Shown: positions 41,561-49,882, counted from the stretch's first letter. The stretch is DNA of 64,000 nucleotides from Luteitalea sp. TBR-22 (GCF_016865485.1 NZ_AP024452.1:1014501-1078500); one strand, 5' to 3'. The notes: generated from the letters alone by a model not told the origin. Numbers and translations are program-made.

Positions 41561-43393
41561 ATGGCTGCCCGCGCCTGCCGACCCCTGCTGCTCGCCTCGC
41601 TGCTTGCTGCCGCCCTCGCGATGGCGGGGAGCGCGCGGGAGGCGATCCCGCCGCTCGACAAGGAGGCCCGCCGTTGGGTGGACCGCACGCTGGCGGGGCT
41701 CTCCCTCGACGAGCGCGTCGGCCAGGTGCTGGCCTCGTCGTTCTTCGGCACGTACACCAGCAGCGACTCGACGACGTTCGACGCGCTGAAGGGCCTGGTT
41801 GAGGAGCAGCGGCTCGGCGGCTTCCTCGTGTTCGGCGGGCGGCTGCCGTCGCCGGGCGTGCTGCTGAACCCCACGTACCCGGTGGTCACGCTCGGCGACC
41901 CGTACGCGTCGGCGTCGATGTTCAACCGGTTGCAGGCCCTGTCGAAGGTGCCCCTGCTCAACTCCGGCGATTTCGAGACGAGCGTCGCGTTCAGGCTGGC
42001 CGGGGCCACGGCCTTTCCCCGAGCGATGGCCTTCGGCGCGGCGGGCGACGAGCGCCTGGCCTTCGAGGCCGGCCGCATCAACGCGGTGGAGTCACGCGCG
42101 CTCGGCGTGCACCTGGTGTTCGGGCCGGTTGCCGACGTCAACAACAACGCCAACAATCCGGTCATCAACACGCGGTCGTTCGGCGAGGATCCGGAGCAGG
42201 TGGCGCGGCTCGCCGCGGCGTTCGCCCGCGGCCTGCAGGCGGGAGGCGCGATCGCCACGCTCAAGCACTTCCCGGGCCACGGCGACACCGATGTCGACTC
42301 GCACCTCGGGCTGCCGCGGGTGCCGCACGACCGCCCCCGCCTCGACGCCATCGAGCTGCTGCCGTTCAGGCGCGGCATCGCCGCGGGCGTCGGCGCGGTG
42401 ATGGTCGGTCACCTGGTGCTGCCGGCGATCGATCCGGCGCCCGACACGCCGAGCACGCTCAGCGCGCCGATCGTCACCGGCCTGCTGCGCAAGGAACTCG
42501 GCTTCGAGGGACTGGCCGTCACCGATTCGATGCAGATGGACGCGGTGGCTCGTGCGTTGCCGCCCGGGGAGGCCGCAGTCCGGGCCTTCGCTGCCGGCAA
42601 CGACATCGTGCTGCACTCGCCCGACGACCGCGCCGCGCATGCAGCCCTCCGCGACGCCGTGGCGTCGGGCCGGATCCCGGCCACGCAGCTCGAGGCCTCC
42701 GTGCGACGCGTGCTCGAAGCCAAGGCGCGCCTGGGGCTGCACCTGAACCGCCGCGTCGATCTCGATGCCATCGCGACCATCGTCGGCACGCGGGCCCATG
42801 CCGCCGTCGCCGACGAGGTGAGCCAGCGCGCCATCACGCTGCTGCGCGACGAGCCGGCGTCGGTGCCGCTGACCCTCCCGGCGCAGGCGCAGGTGCTCTA
42901 CGTGTCGGCCGTCGACACGGCGGGCAACTGGGGTGTCGCCGCGCCGGGGCGTGCGCTGCTCGCCGACCTGCGGGCGCGGGACCTGCGCGTCACGGCGGTG
43001 GAACTCTCGGACCGCACCACGCCCGGCGAGCTCGAGCTGCTCAGGGCCGCCGCGCCCCGCTACGACGCGATCGTCGTCGGCGCATTCGTGCGTGTCGCGT
43101 CAGGCACGGGCCGTGTCGATCTCGCGCCGGGCGTGGTGTCGACGATCACCGCGCTGGCGCGCACCGGTGCGGCGGCGAAGGTGCCCGTGGTCGGGGTGAT
43201 CTTCGGCAGCCCCTACGCGGTGATCGGGCTGCCGACGCTGCCGTCGGTGCTGCTGACGTACGACCTCTACGATCGCGCGGAACGATCGGCGGCAGGCGCG
43301 TTGTTCGGCGAGCGCGCCATCGGCGGCAAGGTGCCGGTGATGATTCCCGGCGTGGCGAAGATCGGCGACGGCCTGACCAGACGGGCACGGTAG
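41561..43393 (+). CDS. Exported glycoside hydrolase family 3 (NagZ-like beta-N-acetylhexosaminidase type)
   Basis: A 610-residue protein with signal peptide (LLASLLAAALAMAGSA). The GH3 N-domain carries the NagZ-type loop IATLKHFPGHGDTDVDSHLGLP at about 232-252, whose Asp-His dyad is the acid/base of NagZ-like enzymes. The nucleophile Asp lies in GLAVTDSMQMDAVARA. A C-terminal GH3_C-like domain follows (about 410-600, ITLLRDEP...VLYVSAVDT). NagZ-type enzymes remove N-acetylglucosamine from peptidoglycan fragments, though other beta-glycosides are possible for secreted homologues. The stop TAG is inside a GTAGAGCGCGG palindrome of family B. Confidence 0.9.
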   Translation: MAARACRPLLLASLLAAALAMAGSAREAIPPLDKEARRWVDRTLAGLSLDERVGQVLASSFFGTYTSSDSTTFDALKGLVEEQRLGGFLVFGGRLPSPGVLLNPTYPVVTLGDPYASASMFNRLQALSKVPLLNSGDFETSVAFRLAGATAFPRAMAFGAAGDERLAFEAGRINAVESRALGVHLVFGPVADVNNNANNPVINTRSFGEDPEQVARLAAAFARGLQAGGAIATLKHFPGHGDTDVDSHLGLPRVPHDRPRLDAIELLPFRRGIAAGVGAVMVGHLVLPAIDPAPDTPSTLSAPIVTGLLRKELGFEGLAVTDSMQMDAVARALPPGEAAVRAFAAGNDIVLHSPDDRAAHAALRDAVASGRIPATQLEASVRRVLEAKARLGLHLNRRVDLDAIATIVGTRAHAAVADEVSQRAITLLRDEPASVPLTLPAQAQVLYVSAVDTAGNWGVAAPGRALLADLRARDLRVTAVELSDRTTPGELELLRAAAPRYDAIVVGAFVRVASGTGRVDLAPGVVSTITALARTGAAAKVPVVGVIFGSPYAVIGLPTLPSVLLTYDLYDRAERSAAGALFGERAIGGKVPVMIPGVAKIGDGLTRRAR

Positions 43394-43480
43394 AGCGCGG
43401 TGCCGCGCCAGCTCAGAGGTAGGGCGGGGTGTCCCACCCCGCCGTTGGTGCGAACGGCGCGGTCGGAGCCCGGGCCCTAC
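43390..43480. repeat. Family B palindromes supplying the stop codons of two convergent genes
   Basis: GGTAGAGCGCGGTGccGCGCC (43389-43409), GTAGGGCGGGGTGtccCACCCCGCC (43421-43444), then GGCGCGGT...GGGCCCTACC (43456-43481). Both the GH3 stop (TAG 43391) and the GH116 stop (TAG, minus, 43479) are the TAG of a repeat end. Confidence 0.88.
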
Positions 43481-46230
43481 CTGTACGCGATCTCCACGCG
43501 GTCGCCGCCGACCAGCGGCTGCGTGCGCCCGGACGGCACCACCGCACCCTCGCCGACGCGCACGAACTCCAGGGCCAGGCGCCCCTCGTGTACCTCGAGC
43601 GTGAAGCGCCGGCGTGCGGTCCCCGGTGCCCGGTCCGCGGTGCCCGGTGCCCGCTCGCCGATGTGCATCACCCCCGACGCGTAGCCGGTGGACCACGGAT
43701 AGCGGCCCGGCCGCTCCGCCACGCGCAGCAGCCTGGTCACCGCCGAGTAGTGGAAGCCGGTCAGCGCGAGGATCGCCGCCCAGCTCGCCATCGCGCGAGC
43801 GTAGTGATGGCCGCACTCGGCCTCGTCGAACGGGTTGCGTCGGCGTCCGTCGTAACGCGCCCGGATCATGCGGATGCACTGGAGGCCCTCGGCTTCGAGG
43901 CCCTCGTACAGCATCCCGACGGCGGCCGCGTACTCGAACCCGGTCATCACCTCGGTGAAGTACGGGAACGGGTTCTCGGGACGGCCCTTCGGATAGCTGG
44001 CCATCAGCAGCGCGGCGTCCTCGCCCATCGCGAACACGCGCATGTTGTTGAAGTGCGCATGCATGTCCGACCGCGCGTTGTACTTGAGGATGCTGCGCAG
44101 GGTCGTGCGCGCGTGATCGACGTCGACCAGCGAACCGAGGTCGCAGACGCGCGCCATGAACTGCCCCACGAGCTGGTCGACGAGGCAGCCCTTCGCGAGC
44201 TGGAACTCCGGCTTCGTGACGTCCTTGGCGCCCATGCCGACCTGCAGGCTCGGCGCCACCGCCGACGCGCTCGACGGCGGACGCACCTCGTGTTCGTAGT
44301 ACTCGCCGTTGAACAGCTGCGTGTCGATCCACGCGCGGCCGCGCGCGTAGAGGGTGCGGCAGGTCTCCGCGAACGGCGCGTCGCCGACGTAGGTGGCCAT
44401 CTCGGTCGCGGCGCGCAGGGCGCCGAGGTACCACAGGCCCATCTGCGGGTTCGGCCCGTAGTACTCGACGTCCATCGTGTTGTGCTGGCAGCCTTCCATC
44501 ACGCCGTCGCGGTCGGCGTCCCAGCCACCCGGGATCCAGCAGAACTCCACGCTGCGCTTGATGGCCGGCCACAGGCGCCGCAGGTCGTCGTCGCGGCCCG
44601 AGAGCTGCCAGTCGCGATAGGCCTTCATCACGCAGCCCATCTGCCCGTCGGCGGCAGCCTTGCCGAATGCCGCGCCGCGCGACAGCGGCAGGTGCACCCG
44701 GAAGCTCATCATGCCCTGCGCGTCGATCGCCGGCCCGAACTCGACCTCGCGCATCGACCACGCAAGGTCGCCGAACAGGTACGCCGTCGCCTGCTCGTAG
44801 TTCCAGACGTGCGTGCACGAGCCGTGGCAGCAGCCCTGCGTGTCGGCGATGCCCTCCCAGCCGAACAAGGTGCCGTCAGGCGTGCGGAAGCACGTCTGCG
44901 TGCGCAGCGTGCTGACGTTGAACAGCGCGGCTTCCTTCACCTCGGGCGGCAGGTCGCTGCGGCACACGCCGTCGACGAACCGCGCGGTGCGCATCCGGAG
45001 CGCGTCGAGGCGCGGCGCCTCGCGCGCCAGTACCTCCCACGCGTCGCTCCAGCGCGTCGTGTAGTGGTTGCCGATGCGGTCGTCGCCCGACGGCGGCGTG
45101 TGCGCCGGCGTCCACGTGTAGCGGTTGGGGAAGTGCCACGCGAGGAGGAAGGTCACCGCGCGCGTCGCGCCGGCAGGCACCTCGATCGACACCGCGAGCG
45201 AACCCACCGGCGTGTTGACGTCGGGATCACCCGCGCGCTCGTCGAGGCGGCCGTCGGCCGAGAAGTCGTCCCAGAAGTCGAGCAGCGGCACGCCCCAGCG
45301 GGGGGCCACCCAGGATGTCCGTCGCGTCACGCCCGCGGTCGCCGTCGTCGCGAGCGCCAGCGTTCCCCAGGTCTCGGCGAGCGGGTCGACGCCGGCCGAC
45401 GTGTAGACGAGTCCGTGCAGCCCGTCGGCGTCGCGGCTCGCGATGCGGTTGCCCTTCGCCCCGACGTACTGACGATCGCCCTTCCAGTCCTTCGTCGTCT
45501 GCGAGCCGTCGACGCCGATGAAGTTGGGCAGCGTCGCGCACACCGCCGCCGATACCTGCTCGCCGCTCGTGTTGTGCAGTTCGACGGTGATCGAGGCGAG
45601 CGGGAGTCCGCTGGCGTCGGCATCGCCGGGCACGAGTGGATTGAAGGCCTTGACGTGCACCTCGAGCGGCACGTCGTCGTCGCGCAGCACGACGCGGCCG
45701 AACGGGTAGGCGGTGGCGAACGCCGCATCGCGGAAGCGGGGCAGGTTCAGGTTCGCGCCCGGCGCGCCGTGGCTGCCCTCCCACGCATGATCGTCCACCG
45801 GGCCCTCGAGCAGCCGGCAGACGGCCGGCGACGTGCCACGCCGGGTGTAGAGCGCGAGGAAGGGCGCGGCGCCCGCGAAGGCGGGCACGAAGCCCTTGCC
45901 CGGGCGGTTCATCACCTCCCAGTCGCGCAGGTCGCCACGGCCGCCGAGTGACACGGTGCCCGTGCCGATGCCGCCGAGCGGCAGCGCGATGCGCGCCAGG
46001 TGGTGGCGGTCGTACACGCGCAGCGACGGCCACGCGTCGTCTGCGAGCAGCGCCGCGGCGCCCGGCACATCCCCAGGAGGCGGCCCGGCCTGCTCGGTCG
46101 TCGGCGCCGATGCCGCCTGCACACCCGCTGGCGCGGCCGCCGACGTCAGCCCGAGGCCGACCAGGCGCACGAAGTCGCGTCGATCCACCTGCGGCGTGCA
46201 GGTCCCGCCAGGGCAACACTCGTCAGCCAT
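43477..46230 (-). CDS. Tat-exported GH116-family glycosidase (GBA2-like beta-glucosidase type)
   Basis: A 917-residue protein with a Tat signal (DRRDFVRLVGLGLTSAAAPAG). The N-domain is a beta-sandwich starting IALPLGGIGTGTVSLGGRGDLRDWEVMNRP, the GBA2 N-terminal family wording. The (alpha/alpha)6 catalytic domain begins near residue 440 with VSTLRTQTCFRTPDGTLFGWEGI. It includes GCCHGSCTHVWNYEQATAYLFGDL and DRDGVMEGCQHNTMDVEYYGPNPQMGLWY, where the Asp of TMDVEYYG corresponds by position to the acid/base Asp of characterised GH116 enzymes. Expected substrates are beta-glucosides or xylosides. Odd features: seven heptamers directly before its start, five heptamers within the coding part near residues 860-872, and a stop codon from a palindrome. 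Confidence 0.9.
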   Translation of the reverse strand: MADECCPGGTCTPQVDRRDFVRLVGLGLTSAAAPAGVQAASAPTTEQAGPPPGDVPGAAALLADDAWPSLRVYDRHHLARIALPLGGIGTGTVSLGGRGDLRDWEVMNRPGKGFVPAFAGAAPFLALYTRRGTSPAVCRLLEGPVDDHAWEGSHGAPGANLNLPRFRDAAFATAYPFGRVVLRDDDVPLEVHVKAFNPLVPGDADASGLPLASITVELHNTSGEQVSAAVCATLPNFIGVDGSQTTKDWKGDRQYVGAKGNRIASRDADGLHGLVYTSAGVDPLAETWGTLALATTATAGVTRRTSWVAPRWGVPLLDFWDDFSADGRLDERAGDPDVNTPVGSLAVSIEVPAGATRAVTFLLAWHFPNRYTWTPAHTPPSGDDRIGNHYTTRWSDAWEVLAREAPRLDALRMRTARFVDGVCRSDLPPEVKEAALFNVSTLRTQTCFRTPDGTLFGWEGIADTQGCCHGSCTHVWNYEQATAYLFGDLAWSMREVEFGPAIDAQGMMSFRVHLPLSRGAAFGKAAADGQMGCVMKAYRDWQLSGRDDDLRRLWPAIKRSVEFCWIPGGWDADRDGVMEGCQHNTMDVEYYGPNPQMGLWYLGALRAATEMATYVGDAPFAETCRTLYARGRAWIDTQLFNGEYYEHEVRPPSSASAVAPSLQVGMGAKDVTKPEFQLAKGCLVDQLVGQFMARVCDLGSLVDVDHARTTLRSILKYNARSDMHAHFNNMRVFAMGEDAALLMASYPKGRPENPFPYFTEVMTGFEYAAAVGMLYEGLEAEGLQCIRMIRARYDGRRRNPFDEAECGHHYARAMASWAAILALTGFHYSAVTRLLRVAERPGRYPWSTGYASGVMHIGERAPGTADRAPGTARRRFTLEVHEGRLALEFVRVGEGAVVPSGRTQPLVGGDRVEIAYR
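43617..43651 (-). repeat. Heptamer array inside the GH116 coding sequence
   Basis: Five units on the plus strand: cggtccc, cggtgcc, cggtccg, cggtgcc, cggtgcc. They encode the low-complexity APGTADRAPGTA stretch. Loss or gain of one unit would shift the frame for the last 50 or so residues. Confidence 0.85.
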
Positions 46231-46241
46231 CGTGGTTTCCT

Positions 46242-46290
46242 CGACTCCCGACTCCCGACTCCCGACTCCCGACTCCCGACTCCCGACTCC
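46242..46290 (-). repeat. Seven perfect heptamers in the GH116 leader
   Basis: cgactcc repeated seven times without change, ending 11 nt before the start codon. On the coding strand this reads GGAGTCG repeats, each with a GGAG that resembles a ribosome-binding core; the nearest proper site is AGGAAA just after the array. Confidence 0.93.
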
Positions 46291-46317
46291 GTGACTGCCG
46301 ACGGCCGAATGCCGTCC

Positions 46318-47532
46318 CTAGAACGTCCAGCTCCACTGCAACGACAGCAGGTCGTCCCGCGGATCGTCGCGGCCCACCGTGCGGTTGATCATGTACTCGC
46401 CGCGGATCTCGCTGCTGCGGCCCAGGCGGTAGCCGGTGCCGAACTGGTAGCGGCTCATGTCGTAGTCCCACCGGTCGCGCACGCCCGATGACCGCGCCAG
46501 ATCGCGGAACACGATCGCATTGGCGCGTGCTGCGACGAACCAGCCGGCGGCCAGCGTCGCCTGGGCTTCCACATAGCCCGAGACGTCGCGAGGCGCCTCG
46601 GCCACGCGGAAGACTTCCCAGCGGTTCACCAGCAACTCACCGCGGATCGCATGGCGTCCTCGTTCGAAGGTGGCGTCGAGGCCCCACGTCTCCTGGTCCT
46701 GCCGCGGCGCATCGACGGTCGGACGCATGTAGGCGCCTCGCGCATACGAAACGGCCACCTGCAGTTCAGGCCGCACCCGCCAGCGCACGTTGCCGACGCC
46801 CGAGAAGCCGCCCGGCGCGTCGACCCGCCAGCGATCCCAGTCACGCGGATCGGCAGATACCGCGCTGGTCGTCACCCCGCCGACGGCAGACACCGGACCA
46901 CGGCCGACCGAGAGCGTGGCTCCAATCGGGTAAGGCACCGCCCACACGATGGGGAGGCCGGCGGCGCGGAACGGCGGCCGGTCCTTCCACGTGAAGACAC
47001 CGTCGTTGGCCGCGGGGAACTCGGTCGCCGACATCACCGTGCGGTAGTCGTAGGCCAGCGGCGGCCGCACGAACGGGTCGGCCTTCGTGTGCGCGCGCCC
47101 GGGATAGCCGCCGAACGGCGACACGAACTTGCCGGCCTGCAGGTGGACGTTCTTGCCGGGCACCGGCGTGTAGCGGACGAACGCTTGCTGCAGGTGCAGG
47201 CGCAGCGGCCCTGCCGTGGCGGGCTGTCCGCGGTCGACGCGCACCTCGGTGGAGAAGAAGAGCCTGCGCCCGATGAACAGGTCGGTGAACAGGCTCACGC
47301 GCCCCGCGACGAAGGGACTCGTGGCGTCGAGGTGCCAGGCGGGTTCGTCCTGCGGCACCAACAGGTCGACGTCGATGCGGGCGCTCGGCACGATCTGCAC
47401 GAGTCCGCCTGGCGAGTCGTAGCGCACGCCTGCCTGCTCGAGGGTCGGCAGGTCGAACACCTGTGCCGCCGTCGGCGCGGGTGCGAGCAGGGCCACCGCG
47501 ATCGCCACGGCGCTGGCGGCTCGCGCGATCAC
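46318..47532 (-). CDS. Outer-membrane beta-barrel (porin-like) protein
   Basis: A 404-residue protein; GTG 47532 was chosen for the GGAGGT upstream and the signal peptide it opens (VIARAASAVAIAVALLAPAPTAA). Alternating hydrophobic strands follow throughout: SARIDVDLLV..., GRRLFFSTEVRVDRG, QLQVAVSYARG-like repeats. It ends QFGTGYRLGRSSEIRGEYMI...LSLQWSWTF, a terminal Phe typical of BAM substrates. A Gly-rich opening QAGKFVSPFGGYPGR resembles phosphate-selective or OprO-like porin loops. The start overlaps the cyclase stop by GTGA, so it is translated together with the cyclase and cupredoxin. Confidence 0.82.
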   Translation of the reverse strand: MIARAASAVAIAVALLAPAPTAAQVFDLPTLEQAGVRYDSPGGLVQIVPSARIDVDLLVPQDEPAWHLDATSPFVAGRVSLFTDLFIGRRLFFSTEVRVDRGQPATAGPLRLHLQQAFVRYTPVPGKNVHLQAGKFVSPFGGYPGRAHTKADPFVRPPLAYDYRTVMSATEFPAANDGVFTWKDRPPFRAAGLPIVWAVPYPIGATLSVGRGPVSAVGGVTTSAVSADPRDWDRWRVDAPGGFSGVGNVRWRVRPELQVAVSYARGAYMRPTVDAPRQDQETWGLDATFERGRHAIRGELLVNRWEVFRVAEAPRDVSGYVEAQATLAAGWFVAARANAIVFRDLARSSGVRDRWDYDMSRYQFGTGYRLGRSSEIRGEYMINRTVGRDDPRDDLLSLQWSWTF

Positions 47533-49214
47533 GCCCGTACCTCCGCGTCGCCCGCGAGTCCGTGCACCAGGTAGGGCGTGACCGGCGTCGAGAAGCCCTT
47601 GATGGGGCGCGGCTCGAGGGCCCGCGCCACGACGTGCGGTGCGACGAGGGCGTGCGTCCGGTCGCCGATCAGCACTTCGCCGGCGCCGGCCTCCGAGCAC
47701 AGGCGATTGGCAGCATTCACCGAGGCGCCAAGCACCGTGTAGTTCAGTCGCGTCGACGACCCCATGTTGCCGGCCACCGCCGGGCCGCTATTGACGCCGA
47801 CGCCGATCGCGAAGGGGGTATCGCCACGGGCACGCCTGGCCTGGTCGAACGTACGGGTCACGTCGCGCAGCCGTAGCGCCGCGCGGACCGCGTGCAGTGC
47901 GTGCTGCGCGTCGGCCACCGGCGCACCGAACACGCCCATCACCATGTCGCCGACGTACTTGTCGACCACACCGCCCTCGTCGGTGATCGTCCGCGCCGCG
48001 AGCTCGAGCCACTCGTTGAGCATCGCGATCACGTCCTGCGGCGGCAGGTGCTCGGTGAGCGAGCTGAAGCCGCGCACGTCTGCAAAGAGCGTCGACACCT
48101 CCCGCGTCTCGCCGCCGAGCTGCAGGTCGCCCTTGAGCAGCTCCGCCGCGACGTCGGGCGACACCACCTTGTCGAGCACGCTGCGGTAGCGCTCCTTCAG
48201 CAGCAGCCCTTCGGTCATCTGGTTGAACGCGCCGGCCAGCGTCCCGAACTCGTCAGCGTGTGGCACGGTCACCTGGAAATCGTACTCGCCACGGCGCACC
48301 CGCGTCGTCGCCGCCACGAGCGTGCGAATCGGCTGGGTCAGTTGTGCCGACAACACCGCGCCGAGCAGCACCGCGAGCAGCAGCGCGCCTGCGGCGGCCA
48401 CGAGCCCGACGCGCCTGATGCGATCGAATGGCCCGATCACTTCGTCGAGCGGCACGGCGCTCACGGCGACGGCCGGGCCGCTGCCAGCCAGCGGCGTCGC
48501 CACGATCGCGAGCCGTCGGCCGCCGTGGGTCAGAAACGTCGGCACCTCCACCTTCGCCGCGCTCACCAGCGCCATGGCGAGCGCGGCGTCCTTGGCGCCC
48601 GGGCTCGCGGCCAGGCACCGCCCGGCCGCAAAGCAGACGTCGGCCTCCACGATCGCCGCGAGCCGCGTCGCGACCTCGTCGTCCACGGCGAAGCCGAGCG
48701 TGAGGCTCCCGACCTGGCTGTCAAACAGCGTCAGCGCTTCGGTGATGACCATGAAGAGGCGGCCGGCGACGATACGGTAGGCGCCGGCGGCATCCCCGGA
48801 GACGGGGGCCGGGCGTGACCGATCCGCGTCGACAGGCGCCGAGTCGAGCAGCGTGAGCACGGGCGTGCCCTGCGCGTCGCTGAACTGCACCAGCCCTTCG
48901 CGCAGCTCGGCGAGCGCCAGCTCGTACTGGACCTGCTCGACGAATTCGCGTCGATCGCCGCCGGACACGACCGCGTCGAGCGCCGCGGCGATGCGGATCG
49001 AACTCGTCAGGCGGCGCGCCACGCGCGTGAGCTCCGCACGGCGCAGCCGTTCGACTTCGGCCAGGGCCCGTCGCGTCCGGTCGGCCGTGTGGGCGGCCAC
49101 GCGGTCCACCTGCCGCTGGGTCTGGTGGCCGACGACGAGGAAGCTGGCGAGGCCGAGGAGGCCGACGCTGCCGACGAGCGCGGCGAGCAGCCGGCCGCGG
49201 AAACTGATGGTCAC
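47529..49214 (-). CDS. Membrane-bound class III adenylate/guanylate cyclase with periplasmic sensor and HAMP
   Basis: A 561-residue protein from GTG 49214. TM1 at about 8-28 (LLAALVGSVGLLGLASFLVV). A periplasmic sensor of about 230 residues follows, probably double Cache, containing CFAAGRC, two cysteines seven apart. TM2 is near 270-295 (GLVAAAGALLLAVLLGAVLSA), HAMP at about 296-350 (QLTQPIRTLVAATTRVRRGEYDFQVTV), and the cyclase domain to the end. Catalytic metal Asp residues lie in STLFADVRGFSSLTEH and DKYVGDMVMGVFGAP; the transition-state region is LNYTVLGASVNAANRLC. It makes cAMP (or cGMP). Its start overlaps the cupredoxin stop (GTGA) and its stop overlaps the barrel start. Confidence 0.92.
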   Translation of the reverse strand: MTISFRGRLLAALVGSVGLLGLASFLVVGHQTQRQVDRVAAHTADRTRRALAEVERLRRAELTRVARRLTSSIRIAAALDAVVSGGDRREFVEQVQYELALAELREGLVQFSDAQGTPVLTLLDSAPVDADRSRPAPVSGDAAGAYRIVAGRLFMVITEALTLFDSQVGSLTLGFAVDDEVATRLAAIVEADVCFAAGRCLAASPGAKDAALAMALVSAAKVEVPTFLTHGGRRLAIVATPLAGSGPAVAVSAVPLDEVIGPFDRIRRVGLVAAAGALLLAVLLGAVLSAQLTQPIRTLVAATTRVRRGEYDFQVTVPHADEFGTLAGAFNQMTEGLLLKERYRSVLDKVVSPDVAAELLKGDLQLGGETREVSTLFADVRGFSSLTEHLPPQDVIAMLNEWLELAARTITDEGGVVDKYVGDMVMGVFGAPVADAQHALHAVRAALRLRDVTRTFDQARRARGDTPFAIGVGVNSGPAVAGNMGSSTRLNYTVLGASVNAANRLCSEAGAGEVLIGDRTHALVAPHVVARALEPRPIKGFSTPVTPYLVHGLAGDAEVRA

Positions 49215-49882
49215 GGCGCGAGGGCGACGCGCGCCGCCCCGCCCTGGGGTACATCCACGACGGCCTGCGCGCGCCGATCGAAGGTCTCGAGCACCAGGGT
49301 GTAGCGTCCCGCCGGCACGCCGTCGAGCCTGACACGGCCGCTGGCCTCGACCACCGCGTAGTACGGGTTGTCGACGACGAGGACGCCGGCGCGCATCCAC
49401 TTGTGGACCTCGCACAGCACCTTCACGTACCCGGGCTTGTCGAAGGTGACCGTCTTGGATTCGCCTCGCGGATAGCGCCCGAGGTCGAAGCGTTTGGGGC
49501 GCGAGTACGAGAAGACGTTGTGGAACAGGTTGTCGCCGTTCGGGAAGCCGACGCGCGCCCCGACGGGGACCACCAGAAGTGGCGGACGGAAGGCCTCGCC
49601 ACGCTGCGCGAGCTCGAGGCCCGACGGGCGCGCCTCGGGCGCGCCCGCGACCGGTCCGGCGATGTAGACCACGGCGGGCACGTCCTGTGTGCTGCGGGCC
49701 TCGCCGGTCGAGGAGACGTAGCGGTCGGCCTGCCGCGCCGGGGGGTGTGAGGGCAGGGTGACGTCGACGTCGATGGCGCCTGCGCCGCGATCCTGTTGCG
49801 CGAGCGAGGGGGCAGGAGCCGCCAGCGTGCACGCCAGGGCCAGCAACAGGTGGAGCCGGAACAGGACCATGACGGGAGGCAT
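49211..49882 (-). CDS. Exported cupredoxin-domain protein (MauL-like)
   Basis: A 223-residue protein. ATG 49882 is used, but ATG 49870 is equally possible; neither has a clear ribosome site. Signal peptide FRLHLLLALACTLAAPAPSLA. The plastocyanin-like domain, about 60-170, holds a full type-1 copper set: His121 (GDNLFHNVFSY), Cys157, His160 and Met163 (VLCEVHKWM). A small beta-sandwich at about 172-223 follows (RVRLDGVPAGRYTLVLETFD), like carboxypeptidase-regulatory domains. Such proteins are often named methylamine-utilization-like without a role in methylamine use. It is first in a three-gene, stop-start overlapped unit with the cyclase and the barrel, suggesting that it feeds copper or redox state to the sensor. 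Confidence 0.85.
   Translation of the reverse strand: MPPVMVLFRLHLLLALACTLAAPAPSLAQQDRGAGAIDVDVTLPSHPPARQADRYVSSTGEARSTQDVPAVVYIAGPVAGAPEARPSGLELAQRGEAFRPPLLVVPVGARVGFPNGDNLFHNVFSYSRPKRFDLGRYPRGESKTVTFDKPGYVKVLCEVHKWMRAGVLVVDNPYYAVVEASGRVRLDGVPAGRYTLVLETFDRRAQAVVDVPQGGAARVALAP

Noticed and set aside
46242-46290. CRISPR or minisatellite-coded peptide
   Set aside because: Seven-base units without spacers and outside any reading frame with protein features.
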